Part shown: one piece after another, positions 35,155-43,804 of the stretch
Numbering within the stretch: position 1 is the stretch's first letter
How the letters are laid out: every line of letters begins with the position of its first letter
Source of the DNA: Paraburkholderia sp041321145
Lineage (GTDB): Bacteria > Pseudomonadota > Gammaproteobacteria > Burkholderiales > Burkholderiaceae
NCBI RefSeq assembly: GCF_041321145.1
Contig: NZ_JBGGWA010000012.1
Coordinates: 1 to 64,000 of the forward strand
DNA length: 64,000 nt
Reading direction: 5' to 3'
Notes under the pieces: generated by a model
Seen by the model: the letters and a program-made list of their open reading frames with translations, nothing else
What the model was told of the DNA's origin: nothing
Databases searched by the model: none
Position numbers and translations under genes: made by a program

Positions 35155-36636
35155 TCAGAACGTGATGTTGGTCCGCACGCCGATGACGAATGTGTTGCGC
35201 AGCGGCTGCGTCGGGTCGTTTGGATTCTGGCCGGCGCCGGCATTGAACGTGTATTGCGCATCGGCTTGCAGCTGCCACCACGGGTTGACCTGATACTGGT
35301 AGGTCGCTTCGAGCGCGGTTTCGCTGGTGCGCACGCCGTACGGGCCGCCGCTGAATGCAAGGTTGTCCTGGTCCAGACCGTTCGTGTGGTTGCCGATCTT
35401 GATGTAGGTGAGCGCGATGCCGGCACTGTCATTGTCGCGGCCGGCGAACGGGGCTTTCAGTACGACGCCCAGGTTGGCTGCGACGCTCACGAGGTTGCGG
35501 TCGCCCGGTGCGCCCATGACGCGCGCGAAGACGTTGAGGCTGCGCGGGCCGTCCGGATCCGGGCGCCAGATCATCTGGTCGGCTACCGCGTAGAAGCTAT
35601 AGTCGCCGCGATGATTCTGCGGGATGCCGGTGCTCGCCGGGTTCGCAAGCGAAAGGCCGGTGTTGTCGAAGCGCTGGTCGGCGAAGCGGCCGTTGTTGTA
35701 CCAGACGCCGAGCTTGTAGGTACCTGGCAAACCAGCACCGCCCGCACCGACCATTTCGCCGTCGGCCGGCTGGTTGATCGCGTACTGCAACTCGCCGATG
35801 AACAGCGTGCCGTTATGCAGGTTGAAGTTGGTACCGCTCTTGTTGTTCGGATTGTTGCCGAGCGGATCGCCGTCGAATACGCCGGCCAGCGCCGTCAACG
35901 AAGGCGTGATCTGGCCGCGCACGCGCACGCCGAGGTCGGCCAGCGGATAAGCGGGGCCGCCGCTAGGCATGTCATACGACGGCAGGGCAGGCCAGCCGAA
36001 CATCGTATTGACGAACAGTGCCGAACTCGTGCTGGTGATGAATTCCTGGTCGATACTTTGCTGACCGATCTTGACGTCGACGCGCTTGTTCAGGAACGAC
36101 TGCTGGTACCACAGTTCCCACAGGCGCGTGGTGTCGTCGGCTTCGATGCCGCTCGCCGTGTTGAGCGTGCCGAGCTTGTTGGCGCTGAGATTGGCCCCAT
36201 GAATCTGCAATGCGCTGACGTTGAACAGGCCGCCCGGCAAACCGAACGCTTTTTGCGTATCCATTTGCACGGTTGCCGTCGTCAGGCCGTCGTAGTCCGC
36301 GCCGCGCGCGAGACCGCCGCGCACGTTGCCGAGAATTTCGCTGGTTTCGGTGAGCGCGAATGTCACGCCGTATTTGCCGAGCCAGGGGCGCAAACCGCCG
36401 ATGTCGCCGAGCATCGTCGGACGATTCCAGAAGCCGGTCCACTGATTCGTTTGCGTCGCCTTGATGTTGAGGTCGGCCTCAGGCGCTTCCGGTGCGGCAT
36501 CGGGATTGGCTTCGGCCATGGCTGCGCCGGCCGTCAACGAGGCCCAGGCGAACGCCGTGCACAGCGCGGCGCGCCGTATCGAAGGCAAACGCGAATGCGC
36601 TTGAGCGGCGGGTCTGTTGGTTCGAGCGAACTTCAT
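35155..36636 (-). CDS. OprB-like outer membrane porin
   Basis: The 493-residue protein has a signal peptide (residues 1-40, ending AMA-E) and then the features of the carbohydrate-selective OprB family: LGDIGGLRPWLGKYGVTFALTETSEIL, FGWPALPSYDMPSGGPAYPLADLGVRV, and a C-terminal phenylalanine (NITF) for outer membrane assembly. OprB porins admit glucose and related sugars, but here the gene heads an iron-uptake operon and has a Fur-box-like site upstream, so an iron-complex substrate is plausible. The start at 36636 matches the signal peptide. Confidence 0.85.
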   Translation of the reverse strand: MKFARTNRPAAQAHSRLPSIRRAALCTAFAWASLTAGAAMAEANPDAAPEAPEADLNIKATQTNQWTGFWNRPTMLGDIGGLRPWLGKYGVTFALTETSEILGNVRGGLARGADYDGLTTATVQMDTQKAFGLPGGLFNVSALQIHGANLSANKLGTLNTASGIEADDTTRLWELWYQQSFLNKRVDVKIGQQSIDQEFITSTSSALFVNTMFGWPALPSYDMPSGGPAYPLADLGVRVRGQITPSLTALAGVFDGDPLGNNPNNKSGTNFNLHNGTLFIGELQYAINQPADGEMVGAGGAGLPGTYKLGVWYNNGRFADQRFDNTGLSLANPASTGIPQNHRGDYSFYAVADQMIWRPDPDGPRSLNVFARVMGAPGDRNLVSVAANLGVVLKAPFAGRDNDSAGIALTYIKIGNHTNGLDQDNLAFSGGPYGVRTSETALEATYQYQVNPWWQLQADAQYTFNAGAGQNPNDPTQPLRNTFVIGVRTNITF

Positions 36637-36747
36637 CGAAATCCTTGTTTGTGTTGTATCGACTGATCTAACCATCGCGGCGTTACTTCACGGTGTGCCG
36701 GCGATTGGCTGCATCGGGCGGCGACGCCGGATGCAGCAGATGACGAG

Positions 36748-36776
36748 ATCGTACGCATGCGAAATAAATGCGTCAA
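36748..36776 (-). promoter_or_regulatory. Sigma-70 promoter of the iron operon
   Basis: On the minus strand TTGACG (36776-36771) and TACGAT (36753-36748) are spaced by exactly 17 bases. Transcription would start near 36741, about 105 bases before the porin start codon. The Fur-box-like palindrome begins six bases upstream of the -35. Confidence 0.6.
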
Positions 36777-36781
36777 CACAA

Positions 36782-36798
36782 ATGAGAACGATTCGCAT
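36782..36798. promoter_or_regulatory. Fur-box-like palindrome
   Basis: The 17-bp sequence ATGAGAACGATTCGCAT reads ATG-x-GAA-xxx-TTC-x-CAT, symmetric at all twelve listed positions. It matches the AATGAGAAT-ATTCTCATT core of Fur sites. Its place beside the -35 of the porin-EfeB-FbpABC operon supports iron-dependent repression. Confidence 0.6.
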
Positions 36799-36975
36799 CA
36801 ATATTACGAGTGTGTAATTTAGAAATTAACGTACTGTTAATTCCAGTCATTTGAATGTAAGTAAAAAAGAATTAATCGGTAATGTTTATGTAGGGTGAAG
36901 TTCATATCGAACCCGTGCCGGAGAGCGATGTCGAAGCGCACGAGTATCCCGTAAGGTCACAGTCAGGAGATAGAG

Positions 36976-37659
36976 ATGAAAAAACGCATCCTTTTGCTTT
37001 CGTTGCTTGCAAGCGGCGGTGTGCTGGTGAGTGGCGTATCGAACGCGCAGTTGAACCTGAAGCAGTTCGGCATAGGTGGCGGGAATAGTTCGGCGGATGC
37101 AGGTGCGAGCGCATCGTCGGGTGGCCTATCGCAGTTGTTGCAGACGTACGTGGGCGCGAACCAGCAGGTGCTGAGCGGCCAATCGAGTCTTGCCTCGGCG
37201 ATGGGAATGAGCAGCGCGGCGGGGCAGGCACAACAGGCGGCCGGATTGCTGAGTGGCGGAACGCCGTCGGTGAGTCAGTTGACTCAGATGGGCAGCACGC
37301 AGCAGTCGTTGTCGCAGACGCTGACCCAGGCGTTCGCGAGCCGCGCGAGCGGCGGCGCGTCGGCCACGCAGGTGAACAAGCAGGCGTTCACGGATGGGTT
37401 GGCGTCGCTGGGTAAAGGTGTGAGCCAGTACTCGAGTTTGCAGTCGGGGCTGGGCAGTATCGGCCAGATGAATCCGGTTTCGCTCTTGCAGGCGGGGATG
37501 AATCCGCAGACGGCGCAGAGCGCGTCTTATATCGCGCAGTCCGCGCCGGGCCAATTGCAGTCGTTGATGTCGACGCTGAGCTCGGCGGTACAGTTTGCAT
37601 CAAGCCATGGGATCAGCGTGCCGTCGATTGCATCGTCGGCATTGAGGGGTGGGCAGTAA
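36976..37659 (+). CDS. Secreted Ser/Gln/Ala-rich hypothetical protein
   Basis: The 227-residue protein has a signal peptide (KKRILLLSLLASGGVLVSGVSNAQ, cleavage near residue 24) and a low-complexity, Ser-, Gln-, Gly- and Ala-rich mature part with no cysteine. The amphipathic pattern (LSQLLQTYVGANQQVLSGQSSLASAMG) suggests long helices. I do not recognise a family. It has a good ribosome site (CAGGAGATAGAG) and is divergent from the iron operon; it could share the iron signal, but its own operator is not evident. Confidence 0.72.
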   Translation: MKKRILLLSLLASGGVLVSGVSNAQLNLKQFGIGGGNSSADAGASASSGGLSQLLQTYVGANQQVLSGQSSLASAMGMSSAAGQAQQAAGLLSGGTPSVSQLTQMGSTQQSLSQTLTQAFASRASGGASATQVNKQAFTDGLASLGKGVSQYSSLQSGLGSIGQMNPVSLLQAGMNPQTAQSASYIAQSAPGQLQSLMSTLSSAVQFASSHGISVPSIASSALRGGQ

Positions 37660-37727
37660 CGATGAACTGCACCACCCCGGCACAGGCAAGGGTATGCGCC
37701 TTTACAGGATTGAGAGAATGACGTGAT

Positions 37728-37757
37728 CTGCCCAGGGAAGCCTGCTTCCCTGGGCAG
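37728..37757. repeat. Perfect 13-bp inverted repeat
   Basis: CTGCCCAGGGAAG and CTTCCCTGGGCAG pair without mismatch around a CCTG loop, between the secreted protein gene and the acetyltransferase gene. On the plus strand it is followed by an A run rather than a T run, so it may stabilise or pause the upstream transcript rather than act as a standard terminator. Confidence 0.6.
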
Positions 37758-37849
37758 GCAACAAAAAAAGCTATGATCATCTCCCCGGGTCAAGCGCAGC
37801 GCAAAGCCCTTAAGCGCCCAGCACCCCAACCCATACCGGGACGACACCG

Positions 37850-38689
37850 ATGCCACACACAGTGAATCTGGAAAACTACTTCACCCGCATAGGCTACCCA
37901 GGCTCCCGTACGGCGACGCTCGAAGTACTCCAGGAACTCCACAAGCTGCACCCACGAGCGATCCCCTTCGAAAACCTGAACCCGCTCGCCCGCCGCCCGA
38001 TAAAACTGGACCTCGAATCGATTGAGGAAAAGCTGATAACCCAAAAACGCGGCGGCTATTGCTTCGAACAAAACGCGCTTTTCGCGAGCGCCTTGACGCA
38101 GTTGGGTTTCAAAGTAACACCCCTGCTAGGCCGCGTCCTGTGGGGCCGCGAACCCGACGCAATTCCCCCTCGCACGCACATGGTCCTGCGCGTCGACATA
38201 AAAGACGAAGCATGGATCGCTGACGTCGGTTTCGGCAGCGTGACGTTAACAGCACCGTTGCGCCTGATCGCAGGCACCGCGCAGTCCACGCAACTCGGCA
38301 CGTTCCGGCTGGCGGATGCATCGCACGACGCGCTCTACCTCGAAGTGCAGTCTCGCGATGAAACCTGGTCCCGCGTTTACCGTTTCGACCTGCACCCGGT
38401 CGAATGGATCGATTACGAAACCTCGAACTGGTACACCTCGACCGCACCGGATTCTGTCTTCCTGAACAACCTGATCGTGTGCCGGGTCCTGCCGGAATCG
38501 CGTCTTACGCTGCTCAACGACCAACTGAACGAACGCGCCGCGGACGGCCAGCTGATCAACGAGCGCAAACTGCACAACGCAGACGAACTCGGCGCCTGCC
38601 TGCGCGATCAATTCGGCCTGAACACCGGCGACATCGACATCGCCGACCTATTCGGCCGGGTGCGTTCCCCCGATGCGGCCGCCGCCTGA
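37850..38689 (+). CDS. nat: Arylamine N-acetyltransferase
   Basis: The 279-residue enzyme transfers acetyl groups from acetyl-CoA to aromatic amines and hydrazines. The Cys-His-Asp triad is complete: Cys71 in RGGYCFEQN, His110 in RTHMVLRV and Asp125 in WIADVGFG. The length matches bacterial NATs (about 275-280). It stands 51 bp before the methyltransferase-like gene and may be co-transcribed with it. Confidence 0.93.
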   Translation: MPHTVNLENYFTRIGYPGSRTATLEVLQELHKLHPRAIPFENLNPLARRPIKLDLESIEEKLITQKRGGYCFEQNALFASALTQLGFKVTPLLGRVLWGREPDAIPPRTHMVLRVDIKDEAWIADVGFGSVTLTAPLRLIAGTAQSTQLGTFRLADASHDALYLEVQSRDETWSRVYRFDLHPVEWIDYETSNWYTSTAPDSVFLNNLIVCRVLPESRLTLLNDQLNERAADGQLINERKLHNADELGACLRDQFGLNTGDIDIADLFGRVRSPDAAAA

Positions 38690-38740
38690 GTCAAAGAACT
38701 TAACGAGCGCAATGAGCGCAATGAGTGTCAGGAACGAACC

Positions 38741-39421
38741 ATGATCACGCGCCTCATCCTGCAAACGGTACTCTGGCTCGCATGCATGGGCGTACTGCTG
38801 TTCGGCGCCGCGGGCACGCTCGCGTGGGCCGCCGGCTGGTGGTATCTGATCGAAACCGGCGTGCTGAGTTTGTGGATCGGGCTTTGGCTGGCGCGCCACG
38901 ATCCCGGCCTGCTCGCCGAGCGTCTCGCGCCGATCGTGCAGGCGCAGCAAAGCCGCTGGGACCGCTTCTTCATGGTGGGTGTCGCGTTGATGTGGAGCGC
39001 CTGGCTCGTCCTGATGGGACTCGACGCGATGCGCTATCGGTGGTCGGCGCCGCTGCCGATATGGCTGGTGAGCCTCGGCTCGCTGTGCATCTTCCTCTGC
39101 CTCTTCATGTGCCGGATCGTGTTCCGCGTCAATAGCTATGCCGCGCCCGTCGTGAAGATCCAGGCAAGCCGTGGTCACAAAGTCATCGACACCGGCCCTT
39201 ACGCCTATGTCCGTCATCCGATGTACTCCGCCGCGCTGCTGCTGTTCGTCGGCACGCCGCTCCTGCTCGGCTCGTGGTGGGGTCTTGCCTGCGTGCCGGT
39301 GCTGATAATGGGTATGGGCTGGCGCGCGGTGCGCGAGGAGCGCGTACTGGCAGTGCAACTCGACGGCTATACCGGCTACACCACACGCGTGCGCTACCGC
39401 TTCGTGCCGCTCATCTGGTAA
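38741..39421 (+). CDS. Isoprenylcysteine carboxyl methyltransferase-like membrane protein
   Basis: The 226-residue membrane protein has five to six transmembrane segments. Its C-terminal signature GPYAYVRHPMYSAALLLFVGTPLLLGS followed by REERVL is found in ICMT/PEMT-type methyltransferases, where it binds S-adenosylmethionine. Bacterial members have few known substrates; small phenols or isoprenoid lipids are candidates. It follows the NAT gene in the same direction, which might hint at modification of the same xenobiotic compounds. Confidence 0.8.
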   Translation: MITRLILQTVLWLACMGVLLFGAAGTLAWAAGWWYLIETGVLSLWIGLWLARHDPGLLAERLAPIVQAQQSRWDRFFMVGVALMWSAWLVLMGLDAMRYRWSAPLPIWLVSLGSLCIFLCLFMCRIVFRVNSYAAPVVKIQASRGHKVIDTGPYAYVRHPMYSAALLLFVGTPLLLGSWWGLACVPVLIMGMGWRAVREERVLAVQLDGYTGYTTRVRYRFVPLIW

Positions 39422-39500
39422 GGCGCGCAATGCGCCCATTCGAAGCGCGTCACGAGCCTCGCGCCGCTCCAGCGCGCGGAATTTCGCATCTTTTGCGCCG

Positions 39501-40301
39501 CTAACCCTGGCGCTGCGACAGCTCCGGCGAAAAGCGGCAACCCAGCCGATACCGCGAGCCCGGATGCACAAAGCGTGCGAACGTGACGGCGACACCGCTC
39601 GTCCACGTGCGGCGCATCAGCGTCAGGCACGGCTCCTCCGCGCGGATTTCGAGGAGCTCGGCTTCGGTGTGCGTCGGCAGGCCCGCGTCGACGACGTGCT
39701 CGACGTCGTGCGCCGGCACGATCTCGTACAGATACTCGGACGGCCGGGTCGTGGAGAAATCCTGCTTCAGGAAGTCCGGCGCGATCGCCGGATTCACATA
39801 GCGGTCTTCGAGCTGCACCGGCAAACCGTTCTCGCGATGCACGCAAATCACATGAAAGACGGAAGTGCCGGGCGCGAGCGCCAAAGCGTTCGACACCGTC
39901 ACCGGCGCGGTTTCGCGTTGCGACAGCACCATGTCGTAGCTGTATTCGTGACCCCGCGAGCGGATCTCGTCGCCGATATGGGCGATCATCAGCAGCGTCG
40001 ATTGCGGCTTGGTTTGCGCGACGAACGTACCGACGCCGGACACGCGCGTCACGAGTCCTTCATCGGCGAGTTCACGCAGCGCGCGATTCACCGTCATGCG
40101 CGACACGCCTAGCGTCGCGACCAGGTCCAGCTCGGACGGCAGACGGTCACCCGCCTGCCGCGCGCCCGATTCGATGATCTGGCGAATATGGTTTTTGACC
40201 TGTTCGTAGCGCGCGGCCGGTGCGTCGACTGCAACGCGCGCGGTTTTCAACGCTGCGGCAGGCGGCTTGTCGTGAGCTTTGCTGCGAACCGTGGAGGACA
40301 T
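39501..40301 (-). CDS. HutC-type GntR family transcriptional regulator
   Basis: The 266-residue regulator has an N-terminal GntR winged helix (about residues 30-95, YEQVKNHIRQIIESG and LGVSRMTVNRALRELADEGLVTRVSGVGTF) and a C-terminal UTRA ligand domain (about 115-258), as in HutC. No histidine-degradation gene is near. The gene lies at the end of an amino acid ABC importer cluster on the same strand. Two GTATATAC sites, very like the known HutC target TGTATATACA, lie in the divergent promoter region of that cluster at 43.6-43.7 kb, so it is the probable regulator of it. Confidence 0.88.
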   Translation of the reverse strand: MSSTVRSKAHDKPPAAALKTARVAVDAPAARYEQVKNHIRQIIESGARQAGDRLPSELDLVATLGVSRMTVNRALRELADEGLVTRVSGVGTFVAQTKPQSTLLMIAHIGDEIRSRGHEYSYDMVLSQRETAPVTVSNALALAPGTSVFHVICVHRENGLPVQLEDRYVNPAIAPDFLKQDFSTTRPSEYLYEIVPAHDVEHVVDAGLPTHTEAELLEIRAEEPCLTLMRRTWTSGVAVTFARFVHPGSRYRLGCRFSPELSQRQG

Positions 40302-40351
40302 CGGCGGCCTTCGCTACGATCGGTGTGAGACGGGCTGAGCCAGGTGCGCGC

Positions 40352-41221
40352 TCATACCGGCTCCGCATCATCAGGACCGCGTGCCCAGAACGCATTGCGG
40401 TCGAAGTAGTTTTGCAGGAACTGCCGCAACCGCGGCTGCCCGGCATCGTGAAAGACTTCGCGCGGCTTGCCTTGCACGGCGATGCGGCCCTGGTCGATGA
40501 ACATCACTTTGTCCGCCACCTGGGCGGCAAAGCCCATTTCGTGCGTGACCACGGCCATCGTCATGCCGTCGCGCGCGAGTTGCTTCATCACTTGCAGCAC
40601 TTCGCCGACCAGTTCCGGATCGAGCGCCGAGGTTGGCTCGTCAAATAGCATGATGTGCGGCTCCATCGCCAGCGCGCGCGCAATCGCGACGCGCTGCTGC
40701 TGTCCGCCCGAGAGTTTCGATGGGTACGCATCGCCCTTGTGCGCGAGGCCGACCGTTTCGAGCATCGCATTGGCGCGGCGGCGCGCTTCGTCGCGTGACA
40801 GATGGCGCGCGCGCAGCAACGCTTCCATCACGTTGCCGAGTGCCGTCATGTGCGGCCACAGATTGAATTGTTGAAACACCATGCCGACGTTGCGCCGCAC
40901 GCGATTGATCTCGCTTTGCGACGCTCGCACGCGTTTGCCATTGCGCTCGCTATAGCCGAGCAGTTCGCCCTCGATGCGCACGTCGCCCTGATCATAAGTT
41001 TCGAGCGCGGCGAGGCAGCGCAGCAGCGTACTCTTGCCCGAGCCCGACGGCCCGATAATGCAAACCACTTCGGAGCGGGCGATCTCGAGATCGACACCGC
41101 GCAGCACTTCGACTTCGCCGAAGCGTTTGCGCAGGTCGCGCACTTCCACCAGCGGCGCGCCGGGTGGCGTATCGATGGCAGCGGTGGACGCAGGGGAGGG
41201 CATGTCGGCGATGGCGTTCAT
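40352..41221 (-). CDS. Polar amino acid ABC transporter, ATP-binding protein
   Basis: The 289-residue ATPase belongs to the HisP/GlnQ family: Walker A GPSGSGKST (residues 57-65), MVFQQFNLWPHMTALGNV Q-loop region, LSGGQQQRVAIARALA signature and LFDEPTSALDPELVGEVL Walker B. About 22 non-conserved residues precede the domain. It lies 19 bp after the second permease gene. The importer substrate is unknown; the neighbours (an oxygenase and a hydroxyacid dehydrogenase) suggest an amino acid or amino-acid-like carbon source. Confidence 0.92.
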   Translation of the reverse strand: MNAIADMPSPASTAAIDTPPGAPLVEVRDLRKRFGEVEVLRGVDLEIARSEVVCIIGPSGSGKSTLLRCLAALETYDQGDVRIEGELLGYSERNGKRVRASQSEINRVRRNVGMVFQQFNLWPHMTALGNVMEALLRARHLSRDEARRRANAMLETVGLAHKGDAYPSKLSGGQQQRVAIARALAMEPHIMLFDEPTSALDPELVGEVLQVMKQLARDGMTMAVVTHEMGFAAQVADKVMFIDQGRIAVQGKPREVFHDAGQPRLRQFLQNYFDRNAFWARGPDDAEPV

Positions 41222-41240
41222 AAGATTGTCCGGATTCCGT

Positions 41241-41903
41241 TCATGCCATGAAGCGCGCGATGCGGGTTTCGGCCCACATACCCGCGCGCGAAGTCAGTTC
41301 GACCAGCGCGAGATAGCATGCGCACAGCACCAGCAACGTTTCGACGAAAGCGAAGGTGGCCGAACCGATGCCGGTCAGCACGAACGTGAGCTCGGGCACG
41401 GTGACGATCGACAGCACCGCGGTTTCCTTGCTCAACACGATAATCAGATTGGTCAGCGCGGGCACGATCAGCACCAGCATTTGCGGCACCTGAATGCGCA
41501 AGACGGCTTGCCAGCGGGTGAGCCCGAGACAGGACGCCGCCTCGAGATGACCCGGCGGCACCGATTGAAAACCGGAGCGGAAGGCTTCGGCGAAATAGGC
41601 GCCGCCGTAGAGGCCTAAACCGAGTATGCCGGCCGTCATCGGTTCAAGCGTGAGACCGAAGGATGGGCCGCCGTAGTACAGCAAAAACAGTTGCACCAGA
41701 AACGGCGTGCCGCGAAACAGCTCGATATAAAAGCGCAATACGCCGCGCACCCAGCGTCCGCAAAAGAGCTGCAGCACGGCGATCAGAAAGCCGATCAGAA
41801 TACCGATCGCGACGCCTGTGGCCCACGTGCCGAGTGTCGTCGCGAGACCGGCGGCGATGGGCTGCAGGTTGTGCGTGATGACGGTAGGGTCGAGCTTTTG
41901 CAT
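41241..41903 (-). CDS. Polar amino acid ABC transporter permease
   Basis: This 220-residue protein has five transmembrane segments and the HisM/HisQ-type signature ELFRGTPFLVQLFLLYYGGP. The EAA loop AASCLGLTRWQAVLRIQVPQ contacts the ATPase. It pairs with the following permease to form the channel and lies 19 bp from both neighbours in the same direction. Confidence 0.92.
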   Translation of the reverse strand: MQKLDPTVITHNLQPIAAGLATTLGTWATGVAIGILIGFLIAVLQLFCGRWVRGVLRFYIELFRGTPFLVQLFLLYYGGPSFGLTLEPMTAGILGLGLYGGAYFAEAFRSGFQSVPPGHLEAASCLGLTRWQAVLRIQVPQMLVLIVPALTNLIIVLSKETAVLSIVTVPELTFVLTGIGSATFAFVETLLVLCACYLALVELTSRAGMWAETRIARFMA

Positions 41904-41922
41904 GACGTAGGCTCAGGTTCGG

Positions 41923-42573
41923 TCAGGCATGCTGCAAACGGTATTCGGCGGCATGCGCGACAAGCGCCAACGTACCGCAGATCACGAAGTAAATCAGCCC
42001 GGCGGCGAGGTACGCTTCGAGCGGACGGTAAGTGCTGGCGGCGATGTTCTGTGCGGTACGCGTCAGCTCCGCCACGCCCACCACCGAGATCAACGACGAA
42101 GCCTTGATCAGCAGCACCATTTCATTGACGAGCGAGGGCAGCGTCAAACGAAATGCTTGCGGCACCAGAATACGCCGCAGCATATCGAATGGCGACAGCC
42201 CAAGCATGCGCGCGGCTTCGATATGACCCGGCGGAATGCTGAGAAAGCCGCCGCGCAGAATCTCGGCGATATAGGATGCGGAGCACAGCGATACGGCGCT
42301 GACCGCCGCGACGATGGGCGACACATTGATCCCGGCGAACGGCAGCAGGTAGTACACCAGCAGCAGTTGCACCAGCATCGGCACGCCGCGAAAGAAGAAC
42401 ACGTAGGCGCCGCCGAACATGCGGGCCGCACGCTTAGGGGAGAGGCGTGCCGCGCATACGCCGATCGCGACGAAGAACCCGATCAGAAGGCCCGTCAGCG
42501 AAATGCCGATGGTGGCGAGCGCCGCGTGCAGCAGCAGCGGCAAGCCCTGAACGAAGACGGTCGTGCTGAACAT
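41923..42573 (-). CDS. Polar amino acid ABC transporter permease
   Basis: The second permease, 216 residues from the ATG at 42573, has the family block FFFRGVPMLVQLLLVYYLLPF and the EAA loop IEAARMLGLSPFDMLRRILVPQAFR. An earlier ATG at 42615 would add 14 residues that look unlike the family; neither start has a clear ribosome site. It follows the binding-protein gene by 134 bp in the same direction. Confidence 0.9.
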   Translation of the reverse strand: MFSTTVFVQGLPLLLHAALATIGISLTGLLIGFFVAIGVCAARLSPKRAARMFGGAYVFFFRGVPMLVQLLLVYYLLPFAGINVSPIVAAVSAVSLCSASYIAEILRGGFLSIPPGHIEAARMLGLSPFDMLRRILVPQAFRLTLPSLVNEMVLLIKASSLISVVGVAELTRTAQNIAASTYRPLEAYLAAGLIYFVICGTLALVAHAAEYRLQHA

Positions 42574-42707
42574 AAGCGTTGCACTCGGTAGAACGGAGAG
42601 GGCGATGCGGCTCATCGGAGAGCCGGCATCGCATACATCGAAAACGCCTGCCTCAAAACAAAAAATATCAGGCCATCAGGCCGTCAGGCCGTCAATGCAT
42701 CAGCACG

Positions 42708-43535
42708 TCAATAGTTCGGCGCCGGCATCGTAGTCGGCGCATCCATCGCAACGCCGAACCACTTCTTCTGCAAGGCCGCGAGGCGCCCGTCGCTGTGCAT
42801 TTTCACGAGCGCGGCGTTGAAGGCATCGGCGAGCGGCTTGCTGTCCGCGTCTTTACGCAGGCAGTAAGCAAAGTACACTTTCGCGCCGAACGGCGGCTGC
42901 ACCACGGCGAAGGCTTCGGGACGCTGCTTGGCGACATACGCGATATTGGTCATCGAGTTCGCGACCGCCGCGATGCGGCCGGCGGCGAGATCGGCATAAG
43001 CCTGATTGTTGTCGACGTATTCGCGGATTTCAGGCGGCTTCGGCAAGGTGGCGACATAGGTTTTCAACTGGTCGAGCTGTGCCGAACCTTTGCCCGCGCC
43101 GACCGTCTTGCCGGCGATATCCGACGATTGCCTGACTGAGGAATCGTTGGCCCGCTTGAGCAGCGCGTCGGTGGCGTCCGCGATCGGCAGGGTGTAGGTG
43201 TAGCGCTCCATGCGCGCCTTGGTGACCGTCAGCGGGCCGCCCACCATGTCGAACTTGCCGGCTTCGAGCCCCGGCAGCACGCTCGGCCACGGCAAATCGA
43301 TGAAGCGCACCTTCACACCCATTTCCTTGCCGACCTCGGCGAACAGATCCTTGTTGAAGCCTGCTTGCTGGCCGTTTTCAAGGAAGTCGAAAGGCGCGAA
43401 CTGCATTTCGGTGCCGACCACCAGTTCGCCCGCTTTCTTCACTTTGGCGAGCTGGTCTTCCGCGTGGGCGGTCACACTCGCCGCGCACAACGCCATCATG
43501 ACCAAACGACACTTCCAGCCTGCAAGGATGCTCAT
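42708..43535 (-). CDS. Amino acid ABC transporter substrate-binding protein
   Basis: The 275-residue protein has a signal peptide ending AHA-E (about residue 25) and the family 3 binding-protein pattern LVVGTEMQFAPFDFLENGQQAGFNKDLFAEVGKEMG. GGPLTVTKARMERYTYTLPI is a typical ligand-binding segment. GGAGAATCCC precedes the ATG at 43535. It is the first gene of the ABC importer operon, whose promoter region carries one of the GTATATAC sites. Confidence 0.92.
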   Translation of the reverse strand: MSILAGWKCRLVMMALCAASVTAHAEDQLAKVKKAGELVVGTEMQFAPFDFLENGQQAGFNKDLFAEVGKEMGVKVRFIDLPWPSVLPGLEAGKFDMVGGPLTVTKARMERYTYTLPIADATDALLKRANDSSVRQSSDIAGKTVGAGKGSAQLDQLKTYVATLPKPPEIREYVDNNQAYADLAAGRIAAVANSMTNIAYVAKQRPEAFAVVQPPFGAKVYFAYCLRKDADSKPLADAFNAALVKMHSDGRLAALQKKWFGVAMDAPTTMPAPNY

Positions 43536-43611
43536 GGGATTCTCCGGTTGGCAAAGCGATGTTGCGCGATAGCGACTCATGGAACGGGCTCGGCGCGAGT
43601 CATGCGAAGCA

Positions 43612-43622
43612 GTATATACCGC
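43612..43622. promoter_or_regulatory. HutC-type operator, ABC operon side
   Basis: GTATATACCGC lies 77 bp upstream of the binding-protein start. On the minus strand it overlaps TATACT (43616-43611), a fair -10 element. Its core GTATATAC is palindromic and matches the core of the published HutC site TGTATATACA. It is the inverse of the second site at 43708-43718. Confidence 0.5.
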
Positions 43623-43707
43623 AGTTTTCGTTTGAAATAAATAAACGAACGAGTAGAGAAAAGCCCTTATTTGAGGCGCTACGAAGCGACTTGCGAAGGC
43701 GCTTTTG

Positions 43708-43718
43708 GCGGTATATAC
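43708..43718. promoter_or_regulatory. HutC-type operator, oxygenase side
   Basis: GCGGTATATAC is the exact reverse complement of the site at 43612-43622, 85 bp away, and continues as TATACAA. TTGCGA (43691-43696) and TATACA (43714-43719), spaced 17 bases, form a plus-strand promoter that this site overlaps. Together the two sites fit coordinate repression of both divergent operons. Confidence 0.5.
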
Positions 43719-43804
43719 AACTGGAATGCGCGAGGCGCGCGAGGTTGGTCGCAAGCGATTCGCGCGCCTTTTTCGTCAGTTGAATTGGCCGCCTTTCAAG
43801 GAGC

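Larger units (their letters stand above)
36637..36975. other. Divergent promoter region of iron operon and secreted Ser/Gln-rich protein
   Basis: The 339-bp region is AT-rich from about 36770 to 36900, unlike its surroundings. It contains the promoter and Fur-like site of the iron operon (listed separately) and the ribosome site CAGGAGATAGAG of the plus-strand gene at 36976. No other gene is seen. Confidence 0.6.

Noticed and set aside
33851..36666. Long open frames on the plus strand opposite the propeller and porin genes (about 398 and 470 codons)
   Set aside because: They are antisense to genes with clear signal peptides and family motifs, are Arg/His-rich, and show no domain; they result from high GC codon use.
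39501..40301. Naming the regulator hutC and inferring histidine degradation
   Set aside because: No hutH, hutU, hutI or hutG gene is in the window; only the regulator family and its operator type are supported.
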